A stretch of 48,749 bases of DNA, taken from assembly GCA_028700415.1 (NCBI GenBank), contig JAQVSS010000007.1, positions 1 through 48,749 on the forward strand. Direction: 5' to 3'. The stretch is from Kiritimatiellia bacterium. GTDB taxonomy: Bacteria > Verrucomicrobiota > Kiritimatiellia > RFP12 > UBA1067. Below, one piece after another: positions 1 to 10,222 of the stretch (positions within the stretch are counted from its first letter, which is position 1; each line of letters starts with the position of its first letter). Position numbers and translations under genes: made by a program. The notes below the pieces were generated by a model that did not search any database, was not told the DNA's origin, and saw only the letters and a list, made by a program, of their open reading frames with translations.

Positions 1-1290
1 ACGCGTGAACTCGCCGCGCAGATTGCGACGAGTACCGCCGCATACGGACGTTATTTGGGTCTCCCTTTCGCCGTTGTTTTTGGCGGGGTCAACCAGTATC
101 CGCAGGTGAACGCGCTCGATCGCGGCGCTGTACTTGTTGTTGCCACACCGGGACGTTTACTCGACCTGATGGAACAGGGACATGTGTCGCTCGAACATGT
201 CGAGGAGTTTGTGCTGGATGAGGCCGACCGCATGTTGGACATGGGGTTCTTGCCCGACATAAAGCGTATCCTTGCCAAATTGCCGGAAGAGAGGCACACG
301 CAATTCTTCTCAGCTACGCTTTCTCCCGATGTAATGCGGCTAGCCATGTCAATGGTTAAGGATCCGGTTTCTATCACGATTTCTCCGGACAAGCCGATTG
401 TCGATAAGATCAATCAGAAAATCATGTTCGTGGATAAGCCCAATAAAGACAGCCTTCTGATCCACTTGCTGAGCCATCACCCCGAAATGACGAAGGTGCT
501 CGTTTTCGCGCGGACGCGCCGCGGTTCAGACCGTATCGAGCGCAAACTTCAACAGGCCGGTATCCGGACAGAGACTATCCATAGCGACAAGACGCAGCGG
601 GCTCGAACCGACGCAATGAATGCTTTCCGCAACGGCCATGTCCGTGTATTAGTGGCTACAGACATTGCTTCACGCGGCATTGATGTGGACGGGATTACGC
701 ATGTCATCAATGTTGACCTGCCCGAAGAGACCGAATCGTATGTGCATCGTATCGGGCGCACGGCCCGTGCGGGTGCCGACGGGGCAGCGTTCTCATTTGT
801 GAGTGCCGAAGAGCGGGGGTTGCTGCGGGCGATCGAACGTGTGATCAAAAAGAGTATCGAAATCGACAAAGATCACGAGTTTCATTCGGAAAGAGCGGAA
901 AAGGCTGCGGGGAAAGGCAATTCCGATTCATTGCCCCGGCCGTCATGGGCGCAGGACAAGCGCCGTCCGGGCAGACAACATCCCGCCAACGCCGGTCATC
1001 CGCGCAGGTCCGGTGGCTTCCGCGGACGCACCCAACCGGATTTCCGTGTTCAAGGCGACAAAACACCCAGTCGCCATGAACATACGGCGCCATCGCGCCA
1101 AAATCAAGCCATGGGACAAGAACGCCTGCCCCAGGTCAAGGGGGGAGATGCCGACCATCCGAAACGCTCTTCCCATCCGCCGGCAGACACGCGCAAACCC
1201 GGAAGCGGTAAGCCGCATACCGGACATGGGCATCAGAACGAAGGCGGCAAGCCTAAGAAACGTTTTTCCCGGCCGCCGTGGATGACCTGA
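1..1290 (+). CDS. DEAD-box ATP-dependent RNA helicase, truncated at window start; basic RG/H-rich C-terminal tail
   Basis: Frame 1 is open from base 1 (TRELAAQIA...); DEAD box VLDEADRMLDMGF, SAT motif FFSATL, HRIGRTARAG motif VI; low-complexity basic tail after about residue 290 of the ORF. Confidence 0.95.
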   Translation, partial: TRELAAQIATSTAAYGRYLGLPFAVVFGGVNQYPQVNALDRGAVLVVATPGRLLDLMEQGHVSLEHVEEFVLDEADRMLDMGFLPDIKRILAKLPEERHTQFFSATLSPDVMRLAMSMVKDPVSITISPDKPIVDKINQKIMFVDKPNKDSLLIHLLSHHPEMTKVLVFARTRRGSDRIERKLQQAGIRTETIHSDKTQRARTDAMNAFRNGHVRVLVATDIASRGIDVDGITHVINVDLPEETESYVHRIGRTARAGADGAAFSFVSAEERGLLRAIERVIKKSIEIDKDHEFHSERAEKAAGKGNSDSLPRPSWAQDKRRPGRQHPANAGHPRRSGGFRGRTQPDFRVQGDKTPSRHEHTAPSRQNQAMGQERLPQVKGGDADHPKRSSHPPADTRKPGSGKPHTGHGHQNEGGKPKKRFSRPPWMT

Positions 1291-1333
1291 TTAGAGGTCG
1301 GGTACCGGCAGGGAACCCGGCCGGTAAACTTGA

Positions 1334-1606
1334 CTACGCGGATTCGATGATCCTGTTGGCATATTGTGTGGTGTCGCCCGTACGGATTAGTACAATCGCG
1401 TTCGGAACACGTTTTTTGAAGATGACATGGGGTTCACTGTCATGCGCCAACCCTTCCGATGCCGCACGGAACCGGTTCTGAGTTTCGGCGGCATTGTGCT
1501 TGAGAAACTCCTCCGCCATTGAAACTCGCCCGATGACGAAATTAGGCCGGATGGCGCATATCTCACGTCGGTAGAAATAGCGTTTTGCTGATTTGTGTTT
1601 GTGCAT
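1334..1606 (-). CDS. Possible small uncharacterised protein (about 61-90 aa)
   Basis: Open minus frame in a 385-nt gap between helicase stop and mcsA start; ...MAEEFLKHNAAETQNRFRAASEGLAHDSEPHVIFKKRVPNAIVLIRTGDTTQYANRIIESA; no clear ribosome-binding site, start ambiguous (1606 or 1519). Confidence 0.3.
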   Translation of the reverse strand: MHKHKSAKRYFYRREICAIRPNFVIGRVSMAEEFLKHNAAETQNRFRAASEGLAHDSEPHVIFKKRVPNAIVLIRTGDTTQYANRIIESA

Positions 1607-1625
1607 GCGACACAGGTGCGATGGT

Positions 1626-1654
1626 TTGCGGCGGCGGCGTTTTTCTGGTACAGT
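1626..1654 (+). promoter_or_regulatory. Putative sigma70-type promoter for mcsA (TTGCGG-17-TACAGT)
   Basis: -35-like TTGCGG at 1626-1631, 17-nt spacer, -10-like TACAGT at 1649-1654, 21 nt upstream of the ATG at 1676. Confidence 0.4.
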
Positions 1655-1675
1655 AATTCTAATTTGGGAAGAATA

Positions 1676-2218
1676 ATGAAATGTGAAATGTGCCATCAGG
1701 TTGAGGCGGAGACGGTTGTCCACAAAACAATCGAGGGCGAAATCCTTGAACTGTTCGTGTGCCAAGAATGTGCACGGAGGGAATCTCGGCGTGATGTGCC
1801 GCATCCACCGCTCCCGCATGACAACGGGGAGGACGGGGTTTCGGCTGTGCCGCTGATGGGAATGATTCTCGATGCCGCTTTCGAGATTGTGGGTAAATCG
1901 ATTAACCGTGAGGAGACTGCTTGTCCGGTGTGCGGAATCTCGAGGGGCGAATATCGTAAACGGTCGCGGCTGGGATGCCCGGCCTGTTACGAGGCTTTTT
2001 CAAAAGATCTGGAAGCCGCCATTTCAGATTTGCATCGTGCCACACAGCACACGGGCAAGACACCTGAGAAAGCCAAAGCGGCATGGCAACGTCAGCAACT
2101 TTTGAATGCGCTCGATGACGCGGTGAAGGGACAGCGGTACGAAGAAGCCATCATCCTGCGTGACCAACTCGGTAAACTAGGTGGCGACGAATCGGCGAAG
2201 GGGAGGCTGGCACCATGA
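1676..2218 (+). CDS. mcsA: McsA-like zinc-finger/UVR-motif protein (protein-arginine kinase activator)
   Basis: Four CxxC motifs (CEMC, CQEC, CPVC, CPAC) plus UVR-like C-terminal motif (YEEAIILRDQLGKL); directly upstream of mcsB with 4-nt overlap. Confidence 0.85.
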   Translation: MKCEMCHQVEAETVVHKTIEGEILELFVCQECARRESRRDVPHPPLPHDNGEDGVSAVPLMGMILDAAFEIVGKSINREETACPVCGISRGEYRKRSRLGCPACYEAFSKDLEAAISDLHRATQHTGKTPEKAKAAWQRQQLLNALDDAVKGQRYEEAIILRDQLGKLGGDESAKGRLAP

Positions 2219-3270
2219 GGATGACTCCCGATGTGGACGCCTCTGCGAGAAGAACGAAAACTGTGTCTGCTGGTGACATTGCGATGAGTTGCCGTGTACG
2301 GCTCGCGCGAAATCTGTCTGACGAACGGTTTCCGGACTGGGCGACTGAATGCGATCGTGAGCGCGTGTTTGCCAAGGTGCGTGCAGCGTTGGAAACCGAG
2401 AAGACCGGGGCGACTTTGGAACCGGTAGCCTCGTTCGATGCGCAGCATCTCGAAATGTTACGCGAAGCGCACCTGATCAGCAAAGATTTGTTGGAACACG
2501 CGGCAGGTGGCGGTATCGCCCGTTTGGAAAAAAGCCAGGTCTGTATGATGGTCAATGAAGAAGACCATTTGCGCATTCAAGGGTTCTCGTTCGGGCTCGA
2601 TATGCAGACAGCATGGCAGCGGGCTGATCAGCTTGACACACTCTTGGAGCGCCAACTCAACTATGCGTGGTCGCCTCGTTTTGGATATCTGACCGCGTGT
2701 CCCAGCAACGTGGGCACGGGGTTGCGGGCAAGCGCCATGGTTCACTTGTTAGGGTTACGCCTGCTCGGCGAGCTTGAAGCAGTCGTGCGCGGTTTGGAAC
2801 GGATGCGGCTTCTGGTGCGCGGGATCGGTGGCGAGGGTTCCGAAGCGGCTGGACAAATTTATCAGATTTCCAACATGGATGCGCTGGGCGTAAGCGAAGA
2901 AACGATTGTCCAGCGTGTGGCGCGTATTAGCGGTGAGGTTGTGCGGCAGGAACACAACGCTCGTGTACGATTGGTTCAAGAGATGCCGCTTGTGCTGATG
3001 GATTGTTTGGCGCGGTCGTTGAGTGTACTGCAAAACGCGCGGTTGCTGTCGACGGTGGAGGCGTTGGAGTTCCTGTCGGCGATGCGGTTAGGCGCAGCGC
3101 TGGGATTCTTTACGCGGCTGAAGGTGTTTGATATCGACAAGCTCATTTTGTTGATGCAACCAGGGCACATGCAACAGGGAATGAAAACATCCCTGATGTC
3201 CGAAGAGCGCGACGAGGTCCGTGCCGGATTTCTGAGTCGCAAGTTGGCGCATGTGAAGCTGAAAGGTTAG
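2215..3270 (+). CDS. mcsB: Protein arginine kinase McsB (ATP:guanido phosphotransferase)
   Basis: SCRVRLARNLSDERFP, MMVNEEDHLRIQ, ACPSNVGTGLRAS motifs of the phosphagen-kinase-like family. Confidence 0.92.
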   Translation: MRMTPDVDASARRTKTVSAGDIAMSCRVRLARNLSDERFPDWATECDRERVFAKVRAALETEKTGATLEPVASFDAQHLEMLREAHLISKDLLEHAAGGGIARLEKSQVCMMVNEEDHLRIQGFSFGLDMQTAWQRADQLDTLLERQLNYAWSPRFGYLTACPSNVGTGLRASAMVHLLGLRLLGELEAVVRGLERMRLLVRGIGGEGSEAAGQIYQISNMDALGVSEETIVQRVARISGEVVRQEHNARVRLVQEMPLVLMDCLARSLSVLQNARLLSTVEALEFLSAMRLGAALGFFTRLKVFDIDKLILLMQPGHMQQGMKTSLMSEERDEVRAGFLSRKLAHVKLKG

Positions 3271-3351
3271 CTGTTATTTTTAAATGCCCGGATGGAGGAA
3301 TAACCGACCTCATGGGTATGGGGTGTTTTCTGATAGAATGAGGCAAAAGTT

Positions 3352-6003
3352 ATGAACGGATTCGGTAATTTCACTGCACGTGCGCAACGTGCAATTCAGT
3401 TGGCCGCCCGCGAGGCGGACCGGTTTAATCACCCGTATATTGGCACTGAACACCTCTTGCTGGGGTTGGTTGCATTAGGTGAAGGCGTGGCGGTCGAGGT
3501 GCTGGAAGAACTGGAAATAGCTCTTGATGATGTCCGCATTGCCGTGGAACGGATGGTCGGGCTCGGCGGAGAAATTAAAACCAAGGGGGAACTTCCGTAC
3601 ACACCGCGCACAAAGAAAGTTCTGCAACTGGCCGTCGCAGAGGCACATGCTATGCAGCAAGAATTGGCTGGCACTGAGCATCTGCTGCTGGCTCTACTGC
3701 GCGAGGGTGAAGGGGTTGCGGCCCAAGTCCTGCAATCGTTGAATGTGCGATTGGACGAGGTTGTGGACGGCATCCGGCGTTGCCTCGAGGGAATGGAAGA
3801 AGACGGGGGCGTGGATGACGACCCCTTGGGTGAAGGAACGCCGGATGACGCGCAACAGGGAAAGCATCATGACTTTCCGTCTGCGCAGCTGCCGGGTGAG
3901 GGGATCAAAAAAAGCGGAGGGGGCAAGGATCGTCCCAAAACGCCCGCGCTCAATGCCTTTGGACGCGACTTGACGGAACTCGCAAAAAAGGGAGAGCTGG
4001 ATCCTGTGGTGGGACGCAAAACCGAGTTGCAGCGCGTCATCCAAATCTTGTGCCGCCGCTCAAAAAACAATGCGGTGTTGTTAGGCGAGGCGGGGGTAGG
4101 CAAGACGGCGGTGGTCGAAGGGTTGGCTCAAGTGATCGTTATGGGCGAGGTGCCTGAACGCATGCGCGACAAGCGTGTGATCGCGCTGGACATGGCGCTG
4201 CTGGTGGCGGGCACCAAATACCGCGGCCAGTTTGAGGAACGGATTAAAGCGGTGGTTGATGAGGTCCGGCGCGAAAAAAATATCGTCCTGTTTCTCGACG
4301 AGTTGCACACCATCGTGGGAGCGGGCGGTGCGGAAGGCGCCATGGATGCGGCGAACATTATCAAGCCTGCCTTGGCGCGGGGTGAATTGCAATGCATCGG
4401 TGCCACCACGCTGACCGAATACCGCTTGCACATCGAAAAGGATGGGGCGCTCGAGCGGCGTTTTCAGACGGTGCGTGTGGACGAGCCGACTATCGAGGAG
4501 ACGGTCGCGATTCTCAAAGGCATTGCTCCGCGGTATGAGGCGCACCACAATGTGCTCTACGAGGCAGCAGCACTTGAAGCGGCGGCAAAGCTGACGGCCC
4601 GCTATCAGCCTGGACGGCAGTTGCCGGACAAGGCGATTGACGCGATTGACGAGTCGGGGGCACGGGTGCGGATGCAGGTGGCGGTACGTCCACCGGACGT
4701 GCGCGACTATGAGCAGCGTATTCGTGAACTCGGGAAGAAAAAAGATGTCGCGATCCGCGACCAACATTTCGAAGAGGCTGCGGCGCTGCGCGATGAGGAA
4801 CGCAAAGCGAAACAGGAACTCGACACGACCGTTTCGACGTGGAAAGCAGAATATGCTGAAAAGGCGTTGCCCGTGACGGTGGACGATGTGACTGAGACGG
4901 TGGCGCATATCACCGGTGTGCCGATAAAGCGGATGAGCCAGACTGAACTGACCCGGATGCTGAATATCGAACAGGAATTGCAGCAAGCGGTGATAGGCCA
5001 AGAACCTGCGATTCAGGCCGTGTCACGCGCGCTGCGGCGTTCGCGGGCGGATCTTAAGGATCCAAAGCGGCCGATCGGATCGTTTATTTTCCTTGGTCCC
5101 ACGGGTGTGGGCAAGACGCTTCTGGCAAAAGTCCTCGCGGAGAAAATGTTTGGCGACAATCAGGCACTGATCCAAATTGACATGTCAGAGTATATGGAGA
5201 AATTCACTGTCTCACGCCTGATCGGTTCACCCCCGGGTTATATCGGACATGAAGAGGGCGGACAACTCACCGAACGCGTGAGACGGAGACCCTACAGTGT
5301 GGTGTTGTTTGATGAGGTTGAGAAGGCTCATCCCGACGTCATGCACATGTTGCTGCAGATATTAGAGGAGGGGCGGCTTACTGACAGTTTGGGGCGACAA
5401 GTCGACTTTCGCAATACGGTGGTGATTTTAACCTCCAACCTTGGTTTCGACTATGAGAAGCAGGGGCAGGGGCTGGGCTTTGTACGCGAAAGCGAAAACG
5501 ACGATTACGGCCGACTGCGTGACCGGATGATCAGCGCTGCAAAACTGGTGTTCAAGCCAGAGTTGCTCAACCGTTTCGATGATGTGATTGTTTTCAGGAA
5601 GCTGGCAAAAGCGGATGTGGTTCAAATCCTTGACATCGAGCTGGCCAAAGTGCGTCAACGTCTGGAGGCCAAGTCGATCCGTCTGGAACTCGCGGATTCA
5701 GCGACGGAATTTCTAGTTAATAAGGGGTTTGACCCTGCATTGGGCGCGCGTCCGCTGCGGCGAGCGGTAGAGCGTTTTTTAGAAGACCCCTTTGCGGAAG
5801 AACTGCTGCGCGGGATATTGACCGAAGGTGTGATTGATATAAGTTTAGGGGACGATAAACAAGGGTTAGTCTTCCGGATGCGGGGAGAACTGCCGTTGCG
5901 CACGCCGCATCCGGAGCCGTCCCGCGTCGAAACTTCACCGAAGGAGCCGGTGATTAAACAAGCCGCGAAAAAACCGGCAAGAAAACGAAACAAGTCCAGC
6001 TGA
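3352..6003 (+). CDS. clpC: ClpC-type AAA+ ATPase
   Basis: N-terminal Clp repeats, two Walker A motifs ([16 protein letters not shown]), central UVR motif ([18 protein letters not shown]), lysine-rich C-tail. Confidence 0.95.
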   Translation: MNGFGNFTARAQRAIQLAAREADRFNHPYIGTEHLLLGLVALGEGVAVEVLEELEIALDDVRIAVERMVGLGGEIKTKGELPYTPRTKKVLQLAVAEAHAMQQELAGTEHLLLALLREGEGVAAQVLQSLNVRLDEVVDGIRRCLEGMEEDGGVDDDPLGEGTPDDAQQGKHHDFPSAQLPGEGIKKSGGGKDRPKTPALNAFGRDLTELAKKGELDPVVGRKTELQRVIQILCRRSKNNAVLLGEAGVGKTAVVEGLAQVIVMGEVPERMRDKRVIALDMALLVAGTKYRGQFEERIKAVVDEVRREKNIVLFLDELHTIVGAGGAEGAMDAANIIKPALARGELQCIGATTLTEYRLHIEKDGALERRFQTVRVDEPTIEETVAILKGIAPRYEAHHNVLYEAAALEAAAKLTARYQPGRQLPDKAIDAIDESGARVRMQVAVRPPDVRDYEQRIRELGKKKDVAIRDQHFEEAAALRDEERKAKQELDTTVSTWKAEYAEKALPVTVDDVTETVAHITGVPIKRMSQTELTRMLNIEQELQQAVIGQEPAIQAVSRALRRSRADLKDPKRPIGSFIFLGPTGVGKTLLAKVLAEKMFGDNQALIQIDMSEYMEKFTVSRLIGSPPGYIGHEEGGQLTERVRRRPYSVVLFDEVEKAHPDVMHMLLQILEEGRLTDSLGRQVDFRNTVVILTSNLGFDYEKQGQGLGFVRESENDDYGRLRDRMISAAKLVFKPELLNRFDDVIVFRKLAKADVVQILDIELAKVRQRLEAKSIRLELADSATEFLVNKGFDPALGARPLRRAVERFLEDPFAEELLRGILTEGVIDISLGDDKQGLVFRMRGELPLRTPHPEPSRVETSPKEPVIKQAAKKPARKRNKSS

Positions 6004-6047
6004 AACGTTAAGGAATTGCCGTTTCATGTGGGCGTCATGGGAGGGCT

Positions 6048-7550
6048 ATGAGAAACACACACACACCTGCACGGTTTTGTCTAGAAGTTTCGCCCGCGCC
6101 CTGTGTGTTGGTTCTTTTTGGTGGAACAGGTGATCTTGCGCGCCGCAAACTTATCCCCTCGCTTTTTCAACTGCATACGCGCGAACTGTTGCATGCCACG
6201 TCGCGCATCGTGGGTTGCGGACGGACTGAACACGATGACGCGTCATTCCGTGATGTGGCCAGAAACACATTACCCTCGGCAAACCCTGATGAATGCGATG
6301 CGTTTCTTGAGCGTTTCAGCTATGTGCGTACGGTTGACACCGACGCCTCTTCGTTCCGCCGGCTGACCGCGCACCTTGATGCCTTAGACAAACTCGACAC
6401 CCCAGCGGCCTTTAACCGCCTCTATTACTTCGCCGTTCCTCAGACATCCTACCAGCCCCTCATCGCCTGTCTTGCGGGGGCCGGTCTTCTGAATGAGCCG
6501 GACGCAGGTGGCGCGTGGAGGCACTTGCTGCTTGAAAAACCCTTCGGCTCGGACACCTCTTCTGCAGCCGCACTTGACACTTTTCTCCATCGCTATGTCC
6601 GCGAGGATCAGCTTTTCCGCGTCGATCATTATTTAGGTAAGGATACGGTACAGAATATTCTGATATTACGTTTTGCAAATAGTTTGTTTGAACCGGTCTG
6701 GTGTGCCTCCTATATCGACCACGTACAAATCACCGTTTCCGAAACCCTCGGCGTGGAACACCGCGCGGGATACTACGAACAGGCCGGCCTCTTGCGTGAC
6801 ATGTTTCAGAATCATCTGCTCGAAATGCTCGCGTTAATCGCCATGGAACCCCCCGTGACGTTTTCTGCAGAGGCCATCCACACCGCGAAACTCGCGCTGA
6901 TTCGGGCGATTCGCGTTTTTCCAGTTGACGCGCTCGAAACCTGTGTGGTCCGCGGCCAGTACCGAGCCGGTAACGGCCTGCCCGGTTACCGTGAAGAGTT
7001 AGGTGTCGATCCGGCCTCTACAGTAGAAACTTTTTCCGCCATGAAACTCTGGATCGATACTCCACGCTGGCACGGGGTGCCTTTCTACCTGCGTTCCGGA
7101 AAGCGCCTTGCCTCCCGTACCAGCGAAATTTTTTTGGTCTTCAAGCCGTCGCCGAACAAGCTTTTTGGAAAGGCGGCCCCCGATTCGCTCGTGTTAAAAG
7201 TCCAGCCCGATGAGGGCATGTGTTTGAACCTGCAAGCCAAACGTCCCGGGCCAAAACTTTGCATGGGCGAGTTACCGCTCGCGTTTAACTACGCAGACCT
7301 AGGAGCCGAATTGGATGCGCCTGACGCATACGCACGGTTGTTGTTGGACGCCATGCTGCATGACCACACGCTCTTCGTCCGCAACGAAACGATCGCTGCC
7401 GCATGGCGTCTCTTCACGCCCGTACTTGACCTTTGGCAGGCCAAACCGGATGCCTGTCCGCTGTACACCTATCCGGCCGGATCAGACGGCCCAAAGGCGG
7501 CGGGCCACCTGATGACCCGCGATGGGCGCGCCTGGCGCCCGCTGATCTGA
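6048..7550 (+). CDS. zwf: Glucose-6-phosphate 1-dehydrogenase
   Basis: FGGTGDLARRKLIPSLF, RVDHYLGKDTVQNILILRFAN signature. Confidence 0.95.
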   Translation: MRNTHTPARFCLEVSPAPCVLVLFGGTGDLARRKLIPSLFQLHTRELLHATSRIVGCGRTEHDDASFRDVARNTLPSANPDECDAFLERFSYVRTVDTDASSFRRLTAHLDALDKLDTPAAFNRLYYFAVPQTSYQPLIACLAGAGLLNEPDAGGAWRHLLLEKPFGSDTSSAAALDTFLHRYVREDQLFRVDHYLGKDTVQNILILRFANSLFEPVWCASYIDHVQITVSETLGVEHRAGYYEQAGLLRDMFQNHLLEMLALIAMEPPVTFSAEAIHTAKLALIRAIRVFPVDALETCVVRGQYRAGNGLPGYREELGVDPASTVETFSAMKLWIDTPRWHGVPFYLRSGKRLASRTSEIFLVFKPSPNKLFGKAAPDSLVLKVQPDEGMCLNLQAKRPGPKLCMGELPLAFNYADLGAELDAPDAYARLLLDAMLHDHTLFVRNETIAAAWRLFTPVLDLWQAKPDACPLYTYPAGSDGPKAAGHLMTRDGRAWRPLI

Positions 7551-7607
7551 CTTCTCGCAATTGGAAACCGCCGGACTTCCGTCCCCTTGATCTCTCAGGT
7601 TGTTGGA

Positions 7608-7636
7608 TTGTTCACTCACCGGAAATCCGGTATAGT
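7608..7636 (+). promoter_or_regulatory. Sigma70-type promoter for ispF (TTGTTC-17-TATAGT), predicted start site at or next to the ATG
   Basis: -35 TTGTTC 7608-7613, -10 TATAGT 7631-7636, ATG at 7644; inverted repeat ACCGG-AAAT-CCGGT at 7618-7631 in spacer. Confidence 0.55.
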
Positions 7637-7643
7637 ATCGGCC

Positions 7644-8168
7644 ATGGTACGGACTGGAATAGGATACGATTCTCATCGGCTAATAGAAGGACGGCGACTG
7701 GTGTTGGGCGGCATCGATATTCCGCACGAGAGCGGCCTTCTTGGACACTCGGACGCCGACGTGCTGATTCATGCGCTATGTGATGCCTTGCTGGGTGCAG
7801 TTGCCGATGGCGATATTGGGCTGCATTTTCCAGACAACGACCTTACGTGGAAAAATGTGGACAGCACGATCTTGCTGGGACGGGTGGTCGCGCGATTGAC
7901 ACAGGCGGGATGGAAAATCCTGAATACGGATGCGACCGTTGTTGCCGAAGCGCCCAGGCTTTTGCCATACCTCACCGCTATGCGGTCAAGGCTCGCGGAA
8001 GTGATGGGAATCGATTGTTCCCGTGTTTCCGTTAAAGCCAAGACCAATGAAGGTATGGATTCCGTTGGCCGCCGTGAAGGCATTAGCGCCATGGCGGTGG
8101 CGACGGTCATGCGGCAACTGCCTTCAGGGCAACGTTTGGCGGAGAGAGATGACGATGCAGATCTATAA
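7644..8168 (+). CDS. ispF: 2-C-methyl-D-erythritol 2,4-cyclodiphosphate synthase
   Basis: MVRTGIGYDSHRL, GLLGHSDADVLIHALCDALLGA, DIGLHFPDND motifs; internal ATG preferred over track start. Confidence 0.95.
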   Translation: MVRTGIGYDSHRLIEGRRLVLGGIDIPHESGLLGHSDADVLIHALCDALLGAVADGDIGLHFPDNDLTWKNVDSTILLGRVVARLTQAGWKILNTDATVVAEAPRLLPYLTAMRSRLAEVMGIDCSRVSVKAKTNEGMDSVGRREGISAMAVATVMRQLPSGQRLAERDDDADL

Positions 8169-9558
8169 TAGTCTTACGCGCAGAAAAGAAGCACTGATAC
8201 CCATCGAATCCGGACATGTGAGAATGTACACGTGCGGGCCGACGGTCTATAATTTTGCGCACATTGGCAATTTCCGCGCCTACACGTTCGAGGATATTCT
8301 TAGGCGTGTCCTGCTGTTCAACGGGTGTCGTGTGACGCAGGTGATGAATCTGACTGATGTTGACGACAAGACGATCCGTGGCGCGGGGGCAGCTGCCGTA
8401 CCGCTTAAAACATTCACCGCTCCTTTCATTCAAGCTTTTTTCGACGACCTGAAAGCGTTGAACGTCCAGTCTGCCGAGGTCTATCCGGCGGCGACTGACC
8501 ATATTCCAGAAATGTTGTCGCTGGTCGGTAAACTCTTCGAGAGGGGACTCGCGTACAAGTCGGATGACGGCTCTGTATATTTCAGTGTGGCAAAGTTGCC
8601 CGGCTATGGAAAACTTGCGCATCTTGACCGGGCGAATCTGCGAGCCGGTGCGCGTGTGGCAAACGACGAGTACGAGAAGGAGAGTTACGGCGATTTCGCA
8701 TTGTGGAAGGGATGGGACTCGAATGACGGGGATGTGGTTTGGGAGTCGCCATGGGGTAGGGGACGCCCCGGTTGGCATCTCGAATGTTCTGCTATGGCCA
8801 TGAAGTATCTGGGCGAAACTTTCGATCTTCATACCGGCGGTATCGACAACCTGTTTCCCCATCACGAGAACGAGATTGCGCAAGCGGAGGGGGCGACGGG
8901 AAAGCCCTTTGTCAACTTTTGGATGCACTGCGCCCATTTGCGTGTGAATGGCGAAAAAATGTCCAAATCACTTGGGAATTTTTTCACGTTACGTGACTTG
9001 TTGCAAAAGGGCTGGTCGGGGCGGGAAATCCGGTATGTTCTGATAAACGGTCATTATCGCCAACCGCTCAATTTTACTTTTGACGCATTGGATGCGGCGC
9101 GCACATCGCTCGCCCGCGTCGACGAGTGCGTCGACGCATTGACCGCCCTCGCCGGTTCAGCGGCGGCGGGTTTGGTGCCACCGTGGGCAACCCATGTGTG
9201 CAACTTTTTCACGGCATCGGTTAACGACGACCTGAATATGCCCGAAGCGTTCGCGGCACTCTTCTCACTTGTGCGCGAGAGCAACAGTGCGATGCGTGTG
9301 GGTTCATTTAAGCCGGAATCTGCAGCGGCTGTGCTGAAGGTCTTCGACGCGCTGGATTCGGTGTTTGGCTTGATCCGCTTCGGACGTACTGCCCATGAAG
9401 AGGCTCTTCCGCCGGAAATCGAGGCGCTCGTACATGCGCGTGCCACCGCGCGTGCGAACAAAGACTGGCGCGGCTCTGACCGCATCCGTGAGGAACTCGC
9501 ATCCAAAGGCTGGGAGGTGCGCGACTCAAAAGAGGGACAGAAAATCAAGAAGTTGTAA
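8149..9558 (+). CDS. cysS: Cysteinyl-tRNA synthetase
   Basis: [49 protein letters not shown] motifs; start overlaps ispF end by 20 nt. Confidence 0.95.
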   Translation: MTMQIYNSLTRRKEALIPIESGHVRMYTCGPTVYNFAHIGNFRAYTFEDILRRVLLFNGCRVTQVMNLTDVDDKTIRGAGAAAVPLKTFTAPFIQAFFDDLKALNVQSAEVYPAATDHIPEMLSLVGKLFERGLAYKSDDGSVYFSVAKLPGYGKLAHLDRANLRAGARVANDEYEKESYGDFALWKGWDSNDGDVVWESPWGRGRPGWHLECSAMAMKYLGETFDLHTGGIDNLFPHHENEIAQAEGATGKPFVNFWMHCAHLRVNGEKMSKSLGNFFTLRDLLQKGWSGREIRYVLINGHYRQPLNFTFDALDAARTSLARVDECVDALTALAGSAAAGLVPPWATHVCNFFTASVNDDLNMPEAFAALFSLVRESNSAMRVGSFKPESAAAVLKVFDALDSVFGLIRFGRTAHEEALPPEIEALVHARATARANKDWRGSDRIREELASKGWEVRDSKEGQKIKKL

Positions 9559-9559
9559 C

Positions 9560-10222
9560 ATGGCAAACGAAAAGTTCATCACCTTTGAAGGTCCGGAAGG
9601 TAGCGGTAAGTCCACACATATCCTTCTGCTGGCCGACTATCTTCGCGAACACGGCATTGAGGTGATTGTCACTCGGGAACCGGGGGGCACGCCAACGGGT
9701 GAAGCGATCCGTGATCTTTTGCAACACGGCGGATCTGGTGAGGTGCCGGTGCCACGGGCTGAAGTGTTGTTGTTCCTCGCGAGCCGTGCGCAGCACGTTG
9801 AGCGATTCATTCGCCCGGCACTCGCTAGCGGATCTTGGGTGTTGTGTGACCGGTTTGAGGATTCGACCTTAGCGTATCAGGGCTACGGCCGCGGATTCGA
9901 CGTTGACAAACTGCGTGCGATGAATCATTTTGCCACGCACGGGCTCAAACCGGATTTGACACTGCTGTTGGATGTTTTGCCTGAAATAAGCCGTGCAAGA
10001 TTGCTGGCAAGGCAGACTCAAACTTCAGCCGCACCGGATCGGATCGAACGCGAGGCGGAGGCATTCCACATCCGTTTGCGTAACGGATTTCTTGAGCTTG
10101 CCCGGCAGGAGCCGAGCCGGTTTGTCGTGGTGGATACCGTCGGGGAACAGAAACAGGTGGCATCCGCAATCCGCGCGGCGGTCATCCGTCGTCTGATGGG
10201 GGGAGACCCCAATGAACATTGA
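9560..10222 (+). CDS. tmk: Thymidylate kinase
   Basis: ITFEGPEGSGKSTH P-loop, VTREPGGTPTGEAIRDLL, DRFEDSTLAYQGYGRG. Confidence 0.93.
   Translation: MANEKFITFEGPEGSGKSTHILLLADYLREHGIEVIVTREPGGTPTGEAIRDLLQHGGSGEVPVPRAEVLLFLASRAQHVERFIRPALASGSWVLCDRFEDSTLAYQGYGRGFDVDKLRAMNHFATHGLKPDLTLLLDVLPEISRARLLARQTQTSAAPDRIEREAEAFHIRLRNGFLELARQEPSRFVVVDTVGEQKQVASAIRAAVIRRLMGGDPNEH

Noticed and set aside
1303-1326. TACCGGC…GCCGGTA hairpin after the helicase gene as a terminator
   Set aside because: 7-bp stem but no following T-tract on either strand, so not called as a terminator
4081-5001. 306-aa minus-strand ORF opposite clpC
   Set aside because: Fully antisense to conserved ClpC coding sequence; composition (His/Arg/Leu-rich) is typical of shadow ORFs in GC-rich genes
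8107-8937. 276-aa minus-strand ORF opposite cysS
   Set aside because: Antisense to a well-conserved cysS; no recognisable motifs
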